Shown here piece after piece: positions 9,410 to 17,863 of a DNA stretch of 64,000 bases (position 1 is its first letter; each line of letters begins with the position of its first letter). The notes under the pieces were generated by a model. It was given only the letters and a program-made list of their open reading frames with translations, did not search any database and had not been told where the DNA came from. Made by a program: the position numbers and the translations under genes. The stretch is from a virus, in the IMG/VR virus record IMGVR_UViG_3300020183_004379, positions 1 through 64,000 of that record. One strand, written 5' to 3'.

Positions 9410-10292
9410 TATTGCTGATCTTGATGTGATATTTCTTACCTACGACGAACCAAAAAAAGAAGAATTCTGGATCAAAATCAAAAACATGGTGCCGTGGGCA
9501 AAGAGAGTGGACGGAGTCAAAGGCTCCGACGCAGCACACAAGTCTGCTGCTGCTGCTAGCGAAACAGATCGTTTTGTTTTGATTGACGGTGACAATATTC
9601 CTGATCCTGCATTTTTTAACAGTCAGCTGGTTCTTGATAACACCAATCATGATAAAGTTTTCCGTTGGCGTGCCAGAAACGCAATCAATGGACTTATGTA
9701 TGGCAACGGCGGAATCAGCTGTTGGACCAAACAATTTGTTAATGACATGCGCACTCACGAAGCCAGTGACGGAGCACCATCTACTGCTGTGGAATTTTGT
9801 TTTGATCCAAACTATTGGGCCATGCATGATTGTTATTCTACCACATATCCAAATGCGTCTCCATACCAGGCCTGGCGTGCAGGATTCCGCGAAGGCGTTA
9901 AGATGTGCCTAGACAGGGGACAACGACCCAGTCTGGAAGAATTTGAACAGAGAATACACAACCGTAATCTTGATCATTTGCAAATTTGGCATGCTGTGGG
10001 ATTTGATGTTGATCAAGGAGCATGGGCCATTGCTGGTGCAAAACAAGGCACATTCATGACCATGCTCACCAGCTGGGACTACACCAAGGTGCAAGATTTT
10101 TCTGAACTGGAATACATGTGGAATCACGAAGTAAACTTGCGTGATCCATTGGAAATCATCGATCACATTGGCGATGAACTTTCATACAGATTGGATTTAC
10201 CGCAAGTGGTTCTAACAAGCAAAGCCAGCAAATTTTTCAAACATCACTACAAAAGCAATTTTGTCAATAAAGGAATAATGGTTCGTGAGTAG
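9375..10292 (+). CDS. Glycosyltransferase-like protein, paralog of the protein at 17856-19187
   Basis: 305 aa from the ATG at 9375, which has a GGAGAAG ribosome site; an upstream TTG is possible. The motif DVIFLTYDEPKKEEFW, a stretch on either side of FVLIDGDNIPD (DGD, a possible metal-binding motif), a GNGG segment and PYQAWRAGFREGVKM are all matched in the C-terminal half of the protein at 17856 (DIVFISYDEPQADENY, PYRAWRTAFRETAKL). Both flank the five radical SAM genes. The fold is probably GT-A; donor and acceptor are unknown. Confidence 0.55.
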   Translation: MQSNESRQTLIDIADLDVIFLTYDEPKKEEFWIKIKNMVPWAKRVDGVKGSDAAHKSAAAASETDRFVLIDGDNIPDPAFFNSQLVLDNTNHDKVFRWRARNAINGLMYGNGGISCWTKQFVNDMRTHEASDGAPSTAVEFCFDPNYWAMHDCYSTTYPNASPYQAWRAGFREGVKMCLDRGQRPSLEEFEQRIHNRNLDHLQIWHAVGFDVDQGAWAIAGAKQGTFMTMLTSWDYTKVQDFSELEYMWNHEVNLRDPLEIIDHIGDELSYRLDLPQVVLTSKASKFFKHHYKSNFVNKGIMVRE

Positions 10293-11655
10293 CGATTTCA
10301 AAGCAGCCGCTGAGCTCATGCAAGAAAAATTAGGTACAGGACTCTGTTTGGCCAAATGGCAACAGGTAAGTTTGCATCTCGGCACAGGCATGAACAACAG
10401 TTGCTACCATCCGCCATTGCATGAAATACCAACAGAATTACTTGAATCCAACCCTGGAGTTCTCCACAATACTCCATACAAAAAAGAACAACGCAAAATT
10501 ATGTTGCGTCAAGAACGACCTTTAGAGTGCGGATATTGTTGGAGTGCCGAAGACAACAATCAATTGAGTGACAGGCACTATAGGTCAGGCGAACCATGGG
10601 CAGCTGAGCATTTTGATAAAATAAAGGACAGTACAGGAGAAGAAGATGTCATACCAAGTTATGTTGAAGTTAATTTTAGTAATGTTTGCAACTTAGCATG
10701 TTCTTACTGCTCTCCGCAATTTTCGAGTGTATGGGCACAAGAAGCCAATAAACATGGCGCTTATCCTACAAGCAATCGTCATAATGATCCTGGCTATTTT
10801 GTTGGTCGTAGGAAACCCATTCCCGTCAGAGATGACAACCCCTATGTCGACGCATTCTGGTTGTGGTGGCCAGAATTGTATCCGCGTCTAAAACATCTGA
10901 GGTTGACTGGCGGGGAACCACTGCTAGACTACAACACCTATAGGGTGTTTGATTATGTGTTGGCTTTGCCTAAACCAGATCTGCATCTAGATGTTACCAG
11001 TAATTTTTCAGTTGAAAACAAAGTATTCAACAAGTACATAGATTATGTTAAAAAATTGTGTGGTACTCAAATTGAACATTTCATGCAGTATGTAAGTCTT
11101 GATACTGGTAAAAATTCGCAGGCAGAATACATTCGCCACATGCTTGATGCCTCCTTACTGCTTGATAATGTGCATAGGTTTTTACAAGACATACCTGAAA
11201 AAAATAGTCTTACATTCATTGTGACAATTAATAATTTATCCATATCGGGTCTATATGATCTTTTGGATTGGATCTTAGAATTGCGAGCAAAGTATAGTAG
11301 AACATATCAACGAGTTTGGTTTGATACACCGCTGCTGAGGTATCCCCGTTGGCAAAGTATTCAAACACTTACTCCTGCGTATCAGCACGAATTAGAGAAC
11401 ACCATTGAATGGATGAAAGAACAAACTATGACAGATGGCTTTGTGGGATTCAAAGACTATGAAATTCAACGCATGGAGCGTAATCTTGCCTGGATGAAAC
11501 AACCTCTTGATGACAAACAGTTAGTCACTGACCGGGCCGACTTCTACAAATTTTTTAGTGAACATGATCGTAGACGCAAAAGTAACTTTTTAAGAACATT
11601 CCCAGAAATGAGAGAATTCTGGAGCATGTGTAAATATTATGCCGAAACAGAATAA
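10285..11655 (+). CDS. Radical SAM protein with N-terminal SPASM/twitch-like cysteines (1 of 5)
   Basis: 456 aa from a GTG overlapping the upstream stop; AGGA lies 10 bases before. Cysteines C21 and C40 and the pair C82-x2-C85 (CGYCW) form a SPASM/twitch-like auxiliary cluster site. They are followed by the radical SAM motif C135-x3-C139-x2-C142 (CNLACSYC) and GGEP at 209-212. The C-terminus carries HDRRRKSNFLRTFPEM, a motif shared with its neighbours. Family knowledge: [4Fe-4S]-dependent generation of a 5'-deoxyadenosyl radical, often for peptide, protein or sugar modification. Closest in type to the next gene (both have CYHPP/CHHPP). Confidence 0.85.
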   Translation: MSSDFKAAAELMQEKLGTGLCLAKWQQVSLHLGTGMNNSCYHPPLHEIPTELLESNPGVLHNTPYKKEQRKIMLRQERPLECGYCWSAEDNNQLSDRHYRSGEPWAAEHFDKIKDSTGEEDVIPSYVEVNFSNVCNLACSYCSPQFSSVWAQEANKHGAYPTSNRHNDPGYFVGRRKPIPVRDDNPYVDAFWLWWPELYPRLKHLRLTGGEPLLDYNTYRVFDYVLALPKPDLHLDVTSNFSVENKVFNKYIDYVKKLCGTQIEHFMQYVSLDTGKNSQAEYIRHMLDASLLLDNVHRFLQDIPEKNSLTFIVTINNLSISGLYDLLDWILELRAKYSRTYQRVWFDTPLLRYPRWQSIQTLTPAYQHELENTIEWMKEQTMTDGFVGFKDYEIQRMERNLAWMKQPLDDKQLVTDRADFYKFFSEHDRRRKSNFLRTFPEMREFWSMCKYYAETE

Positions 11656-12979
11656 CGAATCAGATCTCGATTACAAACGCAGAGTGATAGATATAAAATC
11701 TCAATCATTCTGCGGTGCCAAATGGTACAATGCTACCATATGGTTGGGCTCTGGGCAAACAACCAGTTGTCACCATCCGCCTGCGCATGCTATACCGCCG
11801 GTGCAGCAGTTAGAACAAAATCCTAGCTTGCTACACAACACTCCAGAAAAGAAAAAAGATAGGCACCAGATGCAGCAGGGCAAACGCCCTCCTGGTTGTG
11901 ACTATTGCTGGAAAATCGAAGACATGACACCCAATGCGGTGTCGGATCGTGTGTACAAAACTGTTTTATATTCAGACAAGGAGTTAGAAAATGCATTCAA
12001 CACACCATTTAACCAAGATGTCAACCTTCGGACATTGGAAATCTCTTTTGATAGAACTTGTCAGCTTGCTTGCAGTTATTGCAACCCTGCTTTTAGTAGC
12101 ACATGGGTCAATGACATACGCAAAAACGGAGCCTACACTGACTTGGTATCAGACGGGCGCAATCATTTTACTCACACTCATGATCATAGTCAACTTTATA
12201 AATTCCATGAGACTAATCCGTATGTGGAGGCTTTTTTCCGCTGGTGGGAGACAGACCTCCACAGAACTCTCCAAGAACTCCGTATCACCGGAGGAGAACC
12301 TCTTATGTCAGGATATACCTGGAAGTTACTTGACTGGTTCAGGACAAATAAAGGAGCAAGTACAACTAGACTTGCCATTAACACAAACCTCGGCCCACAA
12401 GTAGATGTTGACAAACTTTTGGCCAGTACAGATAGTATCGAGCTCGATGTTTACAGTAGCAACGAAAGTATGGATGCTCAGGCAGAATACATTCGTGATG
12501 GACTAAACATGTTTGAATGGCGCTACAACATGGGCAAGTTAATGTCGTCGGGTAAACTACGAGGTTTGCATGTGATGTGTACTATCAATGCTCTGTGCTT
12601 GGAGAGTTTGCCAGAGTTTTTAGATATGCTTGTAAACTGGAAAAAAGTTTGGGGTAAAAATTTTCCTAGCTTCAGCGTTAACATTTTAAGGTTTCCTAAC
12701 TTCCAGTCGGTGTTGGTGTTACCTGTAGAGATTAGACAACAACATGCAGATAGACTTTCACAGTTTCTAATCAAGCATAAAGATCACAGTTATCTACACG
12801 AGCACGAAATAAACCAGACTTTGCGATTAATTGATTATCTTAAACAATCGACTACGCCCACGGACATACTCAAATTACAAAATGACTTCAAAAACTTTTA
12901 TGCTCAGTATGACAAAAGAAGAAACAAAAACTTTGTAAATACTTTCTCAACCTTAAAAGATTTCTATGACCAAATCTAA
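11639..12979 (+). CDS. Radical SAM protein with N-terminal SPASM/twitch-like cysteines (2 of 5)
   Basis: 446 aa, overlapping the previous gene by 17 bases. Auxiliary-cluster cysteines are C25, C44 and C87-x2-C90; the radical SAM triad is C141-x3-C145-x2-C148 (CQLACSYC), followed by ITGGEP. With the preceding protein it forms a subfamily marked by F/LC.AKW, SC.HPP and LLHNTP. The C-terminal YDKRRNKNFVNTF repeats the family end motif. Probable iron-sulfur oxidoreductase of the modification block; substrate unknown. Confidence 0.85.
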   Translation: MPKQNNESDLDYKRRVIDIKSQSFCGAKWYNATIWLGSGQTTSCHHPPAHAIPPVQQLEQNPSLLHNTPEKKKDRHQMQQGKRPPGCDYCWKIEDMTPNAVSDRVYKTVLYSDKELENAFNTPFNQDVNLRTLEISFDRTCQLACSYCNPAFSSTWVNDIRKNGAYTDLVSDGRNHFTHTHDHSQLYKFHETNPYVEAFFRWWETDLHRTLQELRITGGEPLMSGYTWKLLDWFRTNKGASTTRLAINTNLGPQVDVDKLLASTDSIELDVYSSNESMDAQAEYIRDGLNMFEWRYNMGKLMSSGKLRGLHVMCTINALCLESLPEFLDMLVNWKKVWGKNFPSFSVNILRFPNFQSVLVLPVEIRQQHADRLSQFLIKHKDHSYLHEHEINQTLRLIDYLKQSTTPTDILKLQNDFKNFYAQYDKRRNKNFVNTFSTLKDFYDQI

Positions 12980-14279
12980 ATATCCAAGAGACTATACCTA
13001 TAATAGTCGTGTGCCTATTCACGCAAACCTGCATGAAATGTCCGACAGGCATCAGGACCTGCTGACCATTGATCCTTACTTCTGCATGATACCTTGGATA
13101 CACATGCATGCGTTTCCTGACGGAAGAGCTTATCCTTGCTGTATGAGCGAATATCATATGCCCATTGGTGATCTAAAAAAACAAACCATGCGTAAAGTCT
13201 GGAACAGCCAAGGCATTCGACAGATGCGAGTAAATATGCTTTCGGGTAAACCTAGTGCCGAATGCGGGCGCTGTTATGAACAAGAACGAGCAGGTTTTGT
13301 AAGTATGCGACACAGCACTAGTCAAAATTTTGGACAACATATTGCACTTGTGGATGATACAAAAGAAGATGGAACAGTGGAAGATTTCAAACTGCGGTAT
13401 TATGACATACGCTTCAGTAATGTTTGTAATTTTCGCTGTCGTAGTTGCGGCAGCATTTTTAGTAGTAATTGGTACAACGACGAAGTCAAACTATATGGCA
13501 CTAGAGATCATCCAAGGATCATGTATGCCGGTAGTACAGAGGAAGACATGTGGAAACAGATGCAAGAGCATATTCCTTACCTAGATCAAATCTATTTTGC
13601 AGGCGGTGAACCACTAATCATGGAGGAACACTATCGACTGCTAAATGAACTTGTTAAAAGAGAAATGTTTCATGTAAGACTAGTTTATAATACTAATTTT
13701 AGCAAGCTGGCCTACAAGGATCAAAATGTTCTTGAATTATGGAAACTTTTTAATACGGTAAGCGTAGGTGCAAGTTTAGATGGAAGTGGTGCGAGAGCCG
13801 AATACATACGCAAAGGACAAGATTGGAACGAAACAGTGGAAAATCGCCAGCGTATGTTATCAGTTTGCCCTAATGTTGATTTTTATGTCAGCAGTACAAT
13901 CAGTATATACAATGCTTTGCACATCAGTGATTTTCATAGAGAGTGGGTTGATTTAGGTTTAATCAAACCGCAGGACTTTAACATTAACATACTGCAAAGT
14001 CCAAATTGGTTTCGCATTGATGCATTGCCGGACAACATCAAACAACTTGTTAGAGGAAAAATTGAACAACATATAAAATGGTTAGAGCCGCAGGACAAGT
14101 TGACCAGAGCTACCAGTGGATATCGCGGCATGCTCTCCTTTATGAATGCTCAAGATCTGACTTTGGAATTGCCAGGATTTTTTAACAGAACCTTTGAACT
14201 AGATAATCTTCGTAGTGAAGATTTTTTTGCAACCTTCCCTGAGCTAAAAGGTTTACAACACTATGTTGCCGCATCCTAA
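12966..14279 (+). CDS. Radical SAM protein with N-terminal SPASM/twitch-like cysteines (3 of 5)
   Basis: 437 aa, overlapping the previous gene by 14 bases. The first half reads like a classic SPASM unit: C40-MIPWIHMHAFPDG, CC at 58-59, MPIGDL, KVWNSQGIRQMR and C100-x2-C103. The radical SAM triad C154-x3-C158-x2-C161 (CNFRCRSC) and GGEP come afterwards. In ordinary SPASM enzymes this unit is C-terminal. Belongs with copies 4 and 5 (CMIPW/CILPW/CMAPW). Enzyme of unknown substrate. Confidence 0.85.
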   Translation: MTKSKYPRDYTYNSRVPIHANLHEMSDRHQDLLTIDPYFCMIPWIHMHAFPDGRAYPCCMSEYHMPIGDLKKQTMRKVWNSQGIRQMRVNMLSGKPSAECGRCYEQERAGFVSMRHSTSQNFGQHIALVDDTKEDGTVEDFKLRYYDIRFSNVCNFRCRSCGSIFSSNWYNDEVKLYGTRDHPRIMYAGSTEEDMWKQMQEHIPYLDQIYFAGGEPLIMEEHYRLLNELVKREMFHVRLVYNTNFSKLAYKDQNVLELWKLFNTVSVGASLDGSGARAEYIRKGQDWNETVENRQRMLSVCPNVDFYVSSTISIYNALHISDFHREWVDLGLIKPQDFNINILQSPNWFRIDALPDNIKQLVRGKIEQHIKWLEPQDKLTRATSGYRGMLSFMNAQDLTLELPGFFNRTFELDNLRSEDFFATFPELKGLQHYVAAS

Positions 14280-15465
14280 AATATGCATACTACCTTGGGT
14301 GAGTGTAGAAACCACACCCACTGGTACCATGCGGCCTTGCTGTTTGTCTACTAAAGAAATTACGCATGACGGACAATTATTGTCTGTTGATCAAGGACTA
14401 AGCACAGCCTATAAAAGTGATAGTATGGTGCAACTGCGGCAGCAGTTTATTCGCGGCGAACAACCTGCTGACTGTGAACGCTGTTGGGCAGAAGAAAATG
14501 CTGGTCGTACTAGTAAAAGACAATGGCACTTGCGAAAGTTTGCTAATCAAACAGCAAAGGTGAATTGGTACGATACACAACCAGACCAGCTTTGGTTTTT
14601 AGACTTGAAGCTAGGCAATATTTGTAATCTTAAATGTCGAATCTGCGGAACATGGAGTAGTAGTCGGTGGGCACAAGAAGAAATAGACTTTCAAACTATA
14701 ACAAATCCAAAGCAAACTCGTGCATATCACCAACTGAAACAAGGGCAATGGCCCAGACAGAGTGATAATTTTTGGCAAGATCTACGCTCCCTGTTGCCTC
14801 AAGTGAGGTATTTTGAGTTCACTGGCGGCGAACCTTTTTTAATTAAAGAACACATTGTTCTATTACAGCAGGCAGTTGTTCTTGGATTGGCTAAAGAAAT
14901 TAGTATTCATTATAATACTAACGGCACAGTATGGGATCAAGATTTAGTAGCAGTATGGCAACATTTTAAGTCAGTAGAAATAGCATTTAGCATTGACAAC
15001 ATCAGAACACGATTCGAATTGGAACGCAGTGGTGCAAAATGGTCTGATGTATGTGGAAATGTAGCTCGTGCCAAATTATTAAGGCAACAAAATAAAAATA
15101 TCAAACTACAAGTATGCATGACTATTAATATACAAAATGTTTTTTATTTTGATGAACTAAGTAACTGGGCTCTTGAGCAAGGATTTGATATGATATATGT
15201 TAACATGTTGCACGATCCGCCACACATGAACATTGGACACATGACTAAAGAAGCAGTTGATCTAGTTACCAATAAATTAAAAAATACTGAATTTCATTTT
15301 GTTTTACAAAATGATGTACAAGGCATAATTCGTTTTATTCAAAATGGTGCAGGAAGCAACGGGCAAGACTTTTGTAATTTTATGAGAAGAACAGATGTTA
15401 ATCGTGAAGAAAATTTTTCTGTAACGCATCCAGAGATAGCTAGGGCTATGGGTTATATATCATGA
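14263..15465 (+). CDS. Radical SAM protein with N-terminal SPASM/twitch-like cysteines (4 of 5)
   Basis: 400 aa, the shortest of the five, overlapping the previous gene by 17 bases. It begins almost at the cluster domain: C8-ILPW, CC at 26-27, C71-x2-C74 (CERCW). The radical SAM triad is C121-x3-C125-x2-C128 (CNLKCRIC), followed by FTGGEP. Its end has the DVNREENFSVTHPEI version of the shared terminal motif. Product unknown; order and overlaps imply one co-translated set. Confidence 0.85.
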   Translation: MLPHPKICILPWVSVETTPTGTMRPCCLSTKEITHDGQLLSVDQGLSTAYKSDSMVQLRQQFIRGEQPADCERCWAEENAGRTSKRQWHLRKFANQTAKVNWYDTQPDQLWFLDLKLGNICNLKCRICGTWSSSRWAQEEIDFQTITNPKQTRAYHQLKQGQWPRQSDNFWQDLRSLLPQVRYFEFTGGEPFLIKEHIVLLQQAVVLGLAKEISIHYNTNGTVWDQDLVAVWQHFKSVEIAFSIDNIRTRFELERSGAKWSDVCGNVARAKLLRQQNKNIKLQVCMTINIQNVFYFDELSNWALEQGFDMIYVNMLHDPPHMNIGHMTKEAVDLVTNKLKNTEFHFVLQNDVQGIIRFIQNGAGSNGQDFCNFMRRTDVNREENFSVTHPEIARAMGYIS

Positions 15466-15500
15466 TTTAGTAATAGTAAAAAACGCAATAGGAAAAAAAC

Positions 15501-16814
15501 TTGATCAGTAGATCTAATCCTAATCTATGCATGGCACCGTGGGTACACACATACCTGAGTCCTCAGACTGAGCGCAGAATGTGCTGTGCTAGTCGTGAGC
15601 CTGCGCAAAACTTTCAACAGTATATCGACACGGCCGCCGGCACCGGGAAGTATATACCAATCACACTGGACGAACATTGGAACGGACCTCACATGCGGTC
15701 CGTAAGAAATCGCATGTTAGCCGGGGAAATCTTACCAGAGTGTGAAGTATGTAATGATAAACTGTTGAACAGTTCTGTGTACAGAGATTATTTTTGGAAT
15801 CTCTTTGCGCACAAATATCCAGAAGTACTATCTAATACTGCGTCTGATGGTAGTACTACCATGTTACCTGTTAGTTGGGATTATCGCTTTTCAAATCTTT
15901 GCAATTTCAAATGCCGTACCTGCGGAGACAAATTGAGTAGCAGTTGGGAAAGCGAACTTAAACAAATGAATGCCGTGAGCAGAGACTATTGGGAACAACC
16001 GGATAATCTATGGATGAAACCTGATGTAAAAAGTGCTATAATTGCATTTCAAGAAAACACAGTTGAACAAGAATTTGCACAGGCAGTTGAAGAACATAGA
16101 GTGGAAGAAGTCTACTGGGTTGGTGGCGAGCCCCTCATGTATGAACAACATTGGAAATACATGCGCCGCATAATTGAGCTTGGAGACGGAAAGACCACTT
16201 ATGCTAGATATAATACTAATCTCAGTCGTGTTAATTATCGGGGTATCAATCTTTATTCCGACATTTTGATCCATTTGCGTGATTGGCAAATTTGTGCTAG
16301 TCTCGACGGCACGAGCAAGACTGGGGAATACATTCGAACAGGTCTTGATTATCAGGCGTGGCTTTCTAACTTTAAGGCCGGAGTTGAAATACAACGATAC
16401 AAAAGGCAGATGAGAATTGACTTTACACTTACTTTGCCTGGCATGTTTGAAGTAGAGAACATTCATAATCTAGCCAAAGAACTAGGCGTAGATATTCTTG
16501 CCAAGGTGGTGTTTAGTTTTAGTCCAGACATATCAATGTCTCCTTTGCTACTGCCCAAGGAACTACTCCATCCTTGGATTGACGAAATCTTGCAGTCCAT
16601 TGATAAAGGACCGTTGCAGGAAATGCTTGAACGACTAAAAACTAGACCTACCTTTGCTGAACAATGGCCAGACACTTGGCAAGCAGGATTGCGTAAAGCC
16701 AAGTTTACAGTAGATAACTTAGAATCACACAGACAAGATACTTACACACTAGAGTGTATTCTAGCACAAAGACCTGAGGTATTGAAATGGTGGCAAAAAA
16801 TCAAGTACAAGTAA
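15501..16814 (+). CDS. Radical SAM protein with N-terminal SPASM/twitch-like cysteines (5 of 5)
   Basis: 437 aa from a TTG at 15501 with AGGA 9 bases before. The first ATG (residue 11) would remove C10, which aligns with an auxiliary-cluster cysteine in the paralogs, so TTG is preferred. Cysteines: C10, CC at 28-29, C81-x2-C84, then the triad C134-x3-C138-x2-C141 (CNFKCRTC) and GGEP. A 35-base gap separates it from copy 4, the only break in the run. Confidence 0.83.
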   Translation: MISRSNPNLCMAPWVHTYLSPQTERRMCCASREPAQNFQQYIDTAAGTGKYIPITLDEHWNGPHMRSVRNRMLAGEILPECEVCNDKLLNSSVYRDYFWNLFAHKYPEVLSNTASDGSTTMLPVSWDYRFSNLCNFKCRTCGDKLSSSWESELKQMNAVSRDYWEQPDNLWMKPDVKSAIIAFQENTVEQEFAQAVEEHRVEEVYWVGGEPLMYEQHWKYMRRIIELGDGKTTYARYNTNLSRVNYRGINLYSDILIHLRDWQICASLDGTSKTGEYIRTGLDYQAWLSNFKAGVEIQRYKRQMRIDFTLTLPGMFEVENIHNLAKELGVDILAKVVFSFSPDISMSPLLLPKELLHPWIDEILQSIDKGPLQEMLERLKTRPTFAEQWPDTWQAGLRKAKFTVDNLESHRQDTYTLECILAQRPEVLKWWQKIKYK

Positions 16815-17863
16815 CACTAATCAATAGCGTAGGGAACAAGTTACCTTACATGATTACAACTGAAAACAATTCTTTAGCTTGTGATTGGTTAGCGGCATTG
16901 AATCGTGTGCTTGCCAACGGCCTTAGGTTGAACAAAAGCTACTGCTTCTTGGGTTTTCCTCGTACACTCCGTAGTATTGAATATCTATGTTCAGTATTAA
17001 ACAATTCAGTTTATGCTATTAATACACACGACTGGAAACAGTACGGACTGGCTCCTTACCGAATAGAAGAATGGTTTGCACCAGATGTGGTACGCTTTGG
17101 TCAAGAATATGCAGCGCCAACACAGATGTATCCTGAAATGTTATTTCATAGTACCAAGCACGAGATTATGAATCGTGTGCATAATCATTTTGAAAAATTA
17201 CAAGGCACAATTGATAATCCTAGCAACTACGCAAGACTTGCGCCAGAGCCTATTAAAAAAGCCATTGGTAGATTAAACACAGTTTGTCATGAAATAGAAA
17301 ATCTTGTGTTAAGTCAACGCAAGCATCTACTGCTGCCTGAATGGACCAGGCCTTGTCAAATAACTACATTTGATCATGCGCCTAGATATGAACTTACTGC
17401 GGAACATAGACAATTGTTTTTACAAAATGGTTTTAACAGAAAGTTTGGCGGAGTGTACATGCATTGGGCACAAATTGGCAAAACTTATTTTGAAGTTTTT
17501 CGTGACGAGCATGCTTCCGAACTTACTAACACTGTGTGTGAGGCAATCACGCAACTTAAATACTATAGTGGTGAATTTGATGTTGAATGGGGAAAAACCA
17601 TAATAGATGGAGTGTTCGACTGGCATGACAAACAAATGTTAGAATTCAAACAATGGTTGGCAGACAACGGTATTGATGCTACGGATCCAAACAACAGTCT
17701 TGGTTATCTACCAATTGGACAGATAGATGTAGCTGAAGCATTTGGCACAGATGATCCATTCAAAGTTTGGGATATTTTGTCGGACTATCTAGATATACAC
17801 AGTATAGAAACTGCCGATCATGCATGCGTATATCATCATACCTGGAGAGATGAAGATGCATGA
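16787..17863 (+). CDS. Unknown 358-aa protein linked to the radical SAM run
   Basis: 358 aa, overlapping radical SAM copy 5 by 28 bases and the next gene by 8. It is rich in His, Trp and Tyr, with histidine-containing stretches such as MHWAQIGKTYFEVFRDEH and HACVYHHTW near the end; metal binding is possible but no known motif is recognised. It lacks membrane segments and a signal peptide. Being locked between the radical SAM genes and a glycosyltransferase-like gene, it may be an accessory enzyme or carrier for the same pathway. Confidence 0.6.
   Translation: MVAKNQVQVTLINSVGNKLPYMITTENNSLACDWLAALNRVLANGLRLNKSYCFLGFPRTLRSIEYLCSVLNNSVYAINTHDWKQYGLAPYRIEEWFAPDVVRFGQEYAAPTQMYPEMLFHSTKHEIMNRVHNHFEKLQGTIDNPSNYARLAPEPIKKAIGRLNTVCHEIENLVLSQRKHLLLPEWTRPCQITTFDHAPRYELTAEHRQLFLQNGFNRKFGGVYMHWAQIGKTYFEVFRDEHASELTNTVCEAITQLKYYSGEFDVEWGKTIIDGVFDWHDKQMLEFKQWLADNGIDATDPNNSLGYLPIGQIDVAEAFGTDDPFKVWDILSDYLDIHSIETADHACVYHHTWRDEDA

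Noticed and set aside
16008-16466. 152-aa - strand frame inside radical SAM copy 5
   Set aside because: Opposite strand of a motif-confirmed gene; no ribosome site and no strand context.
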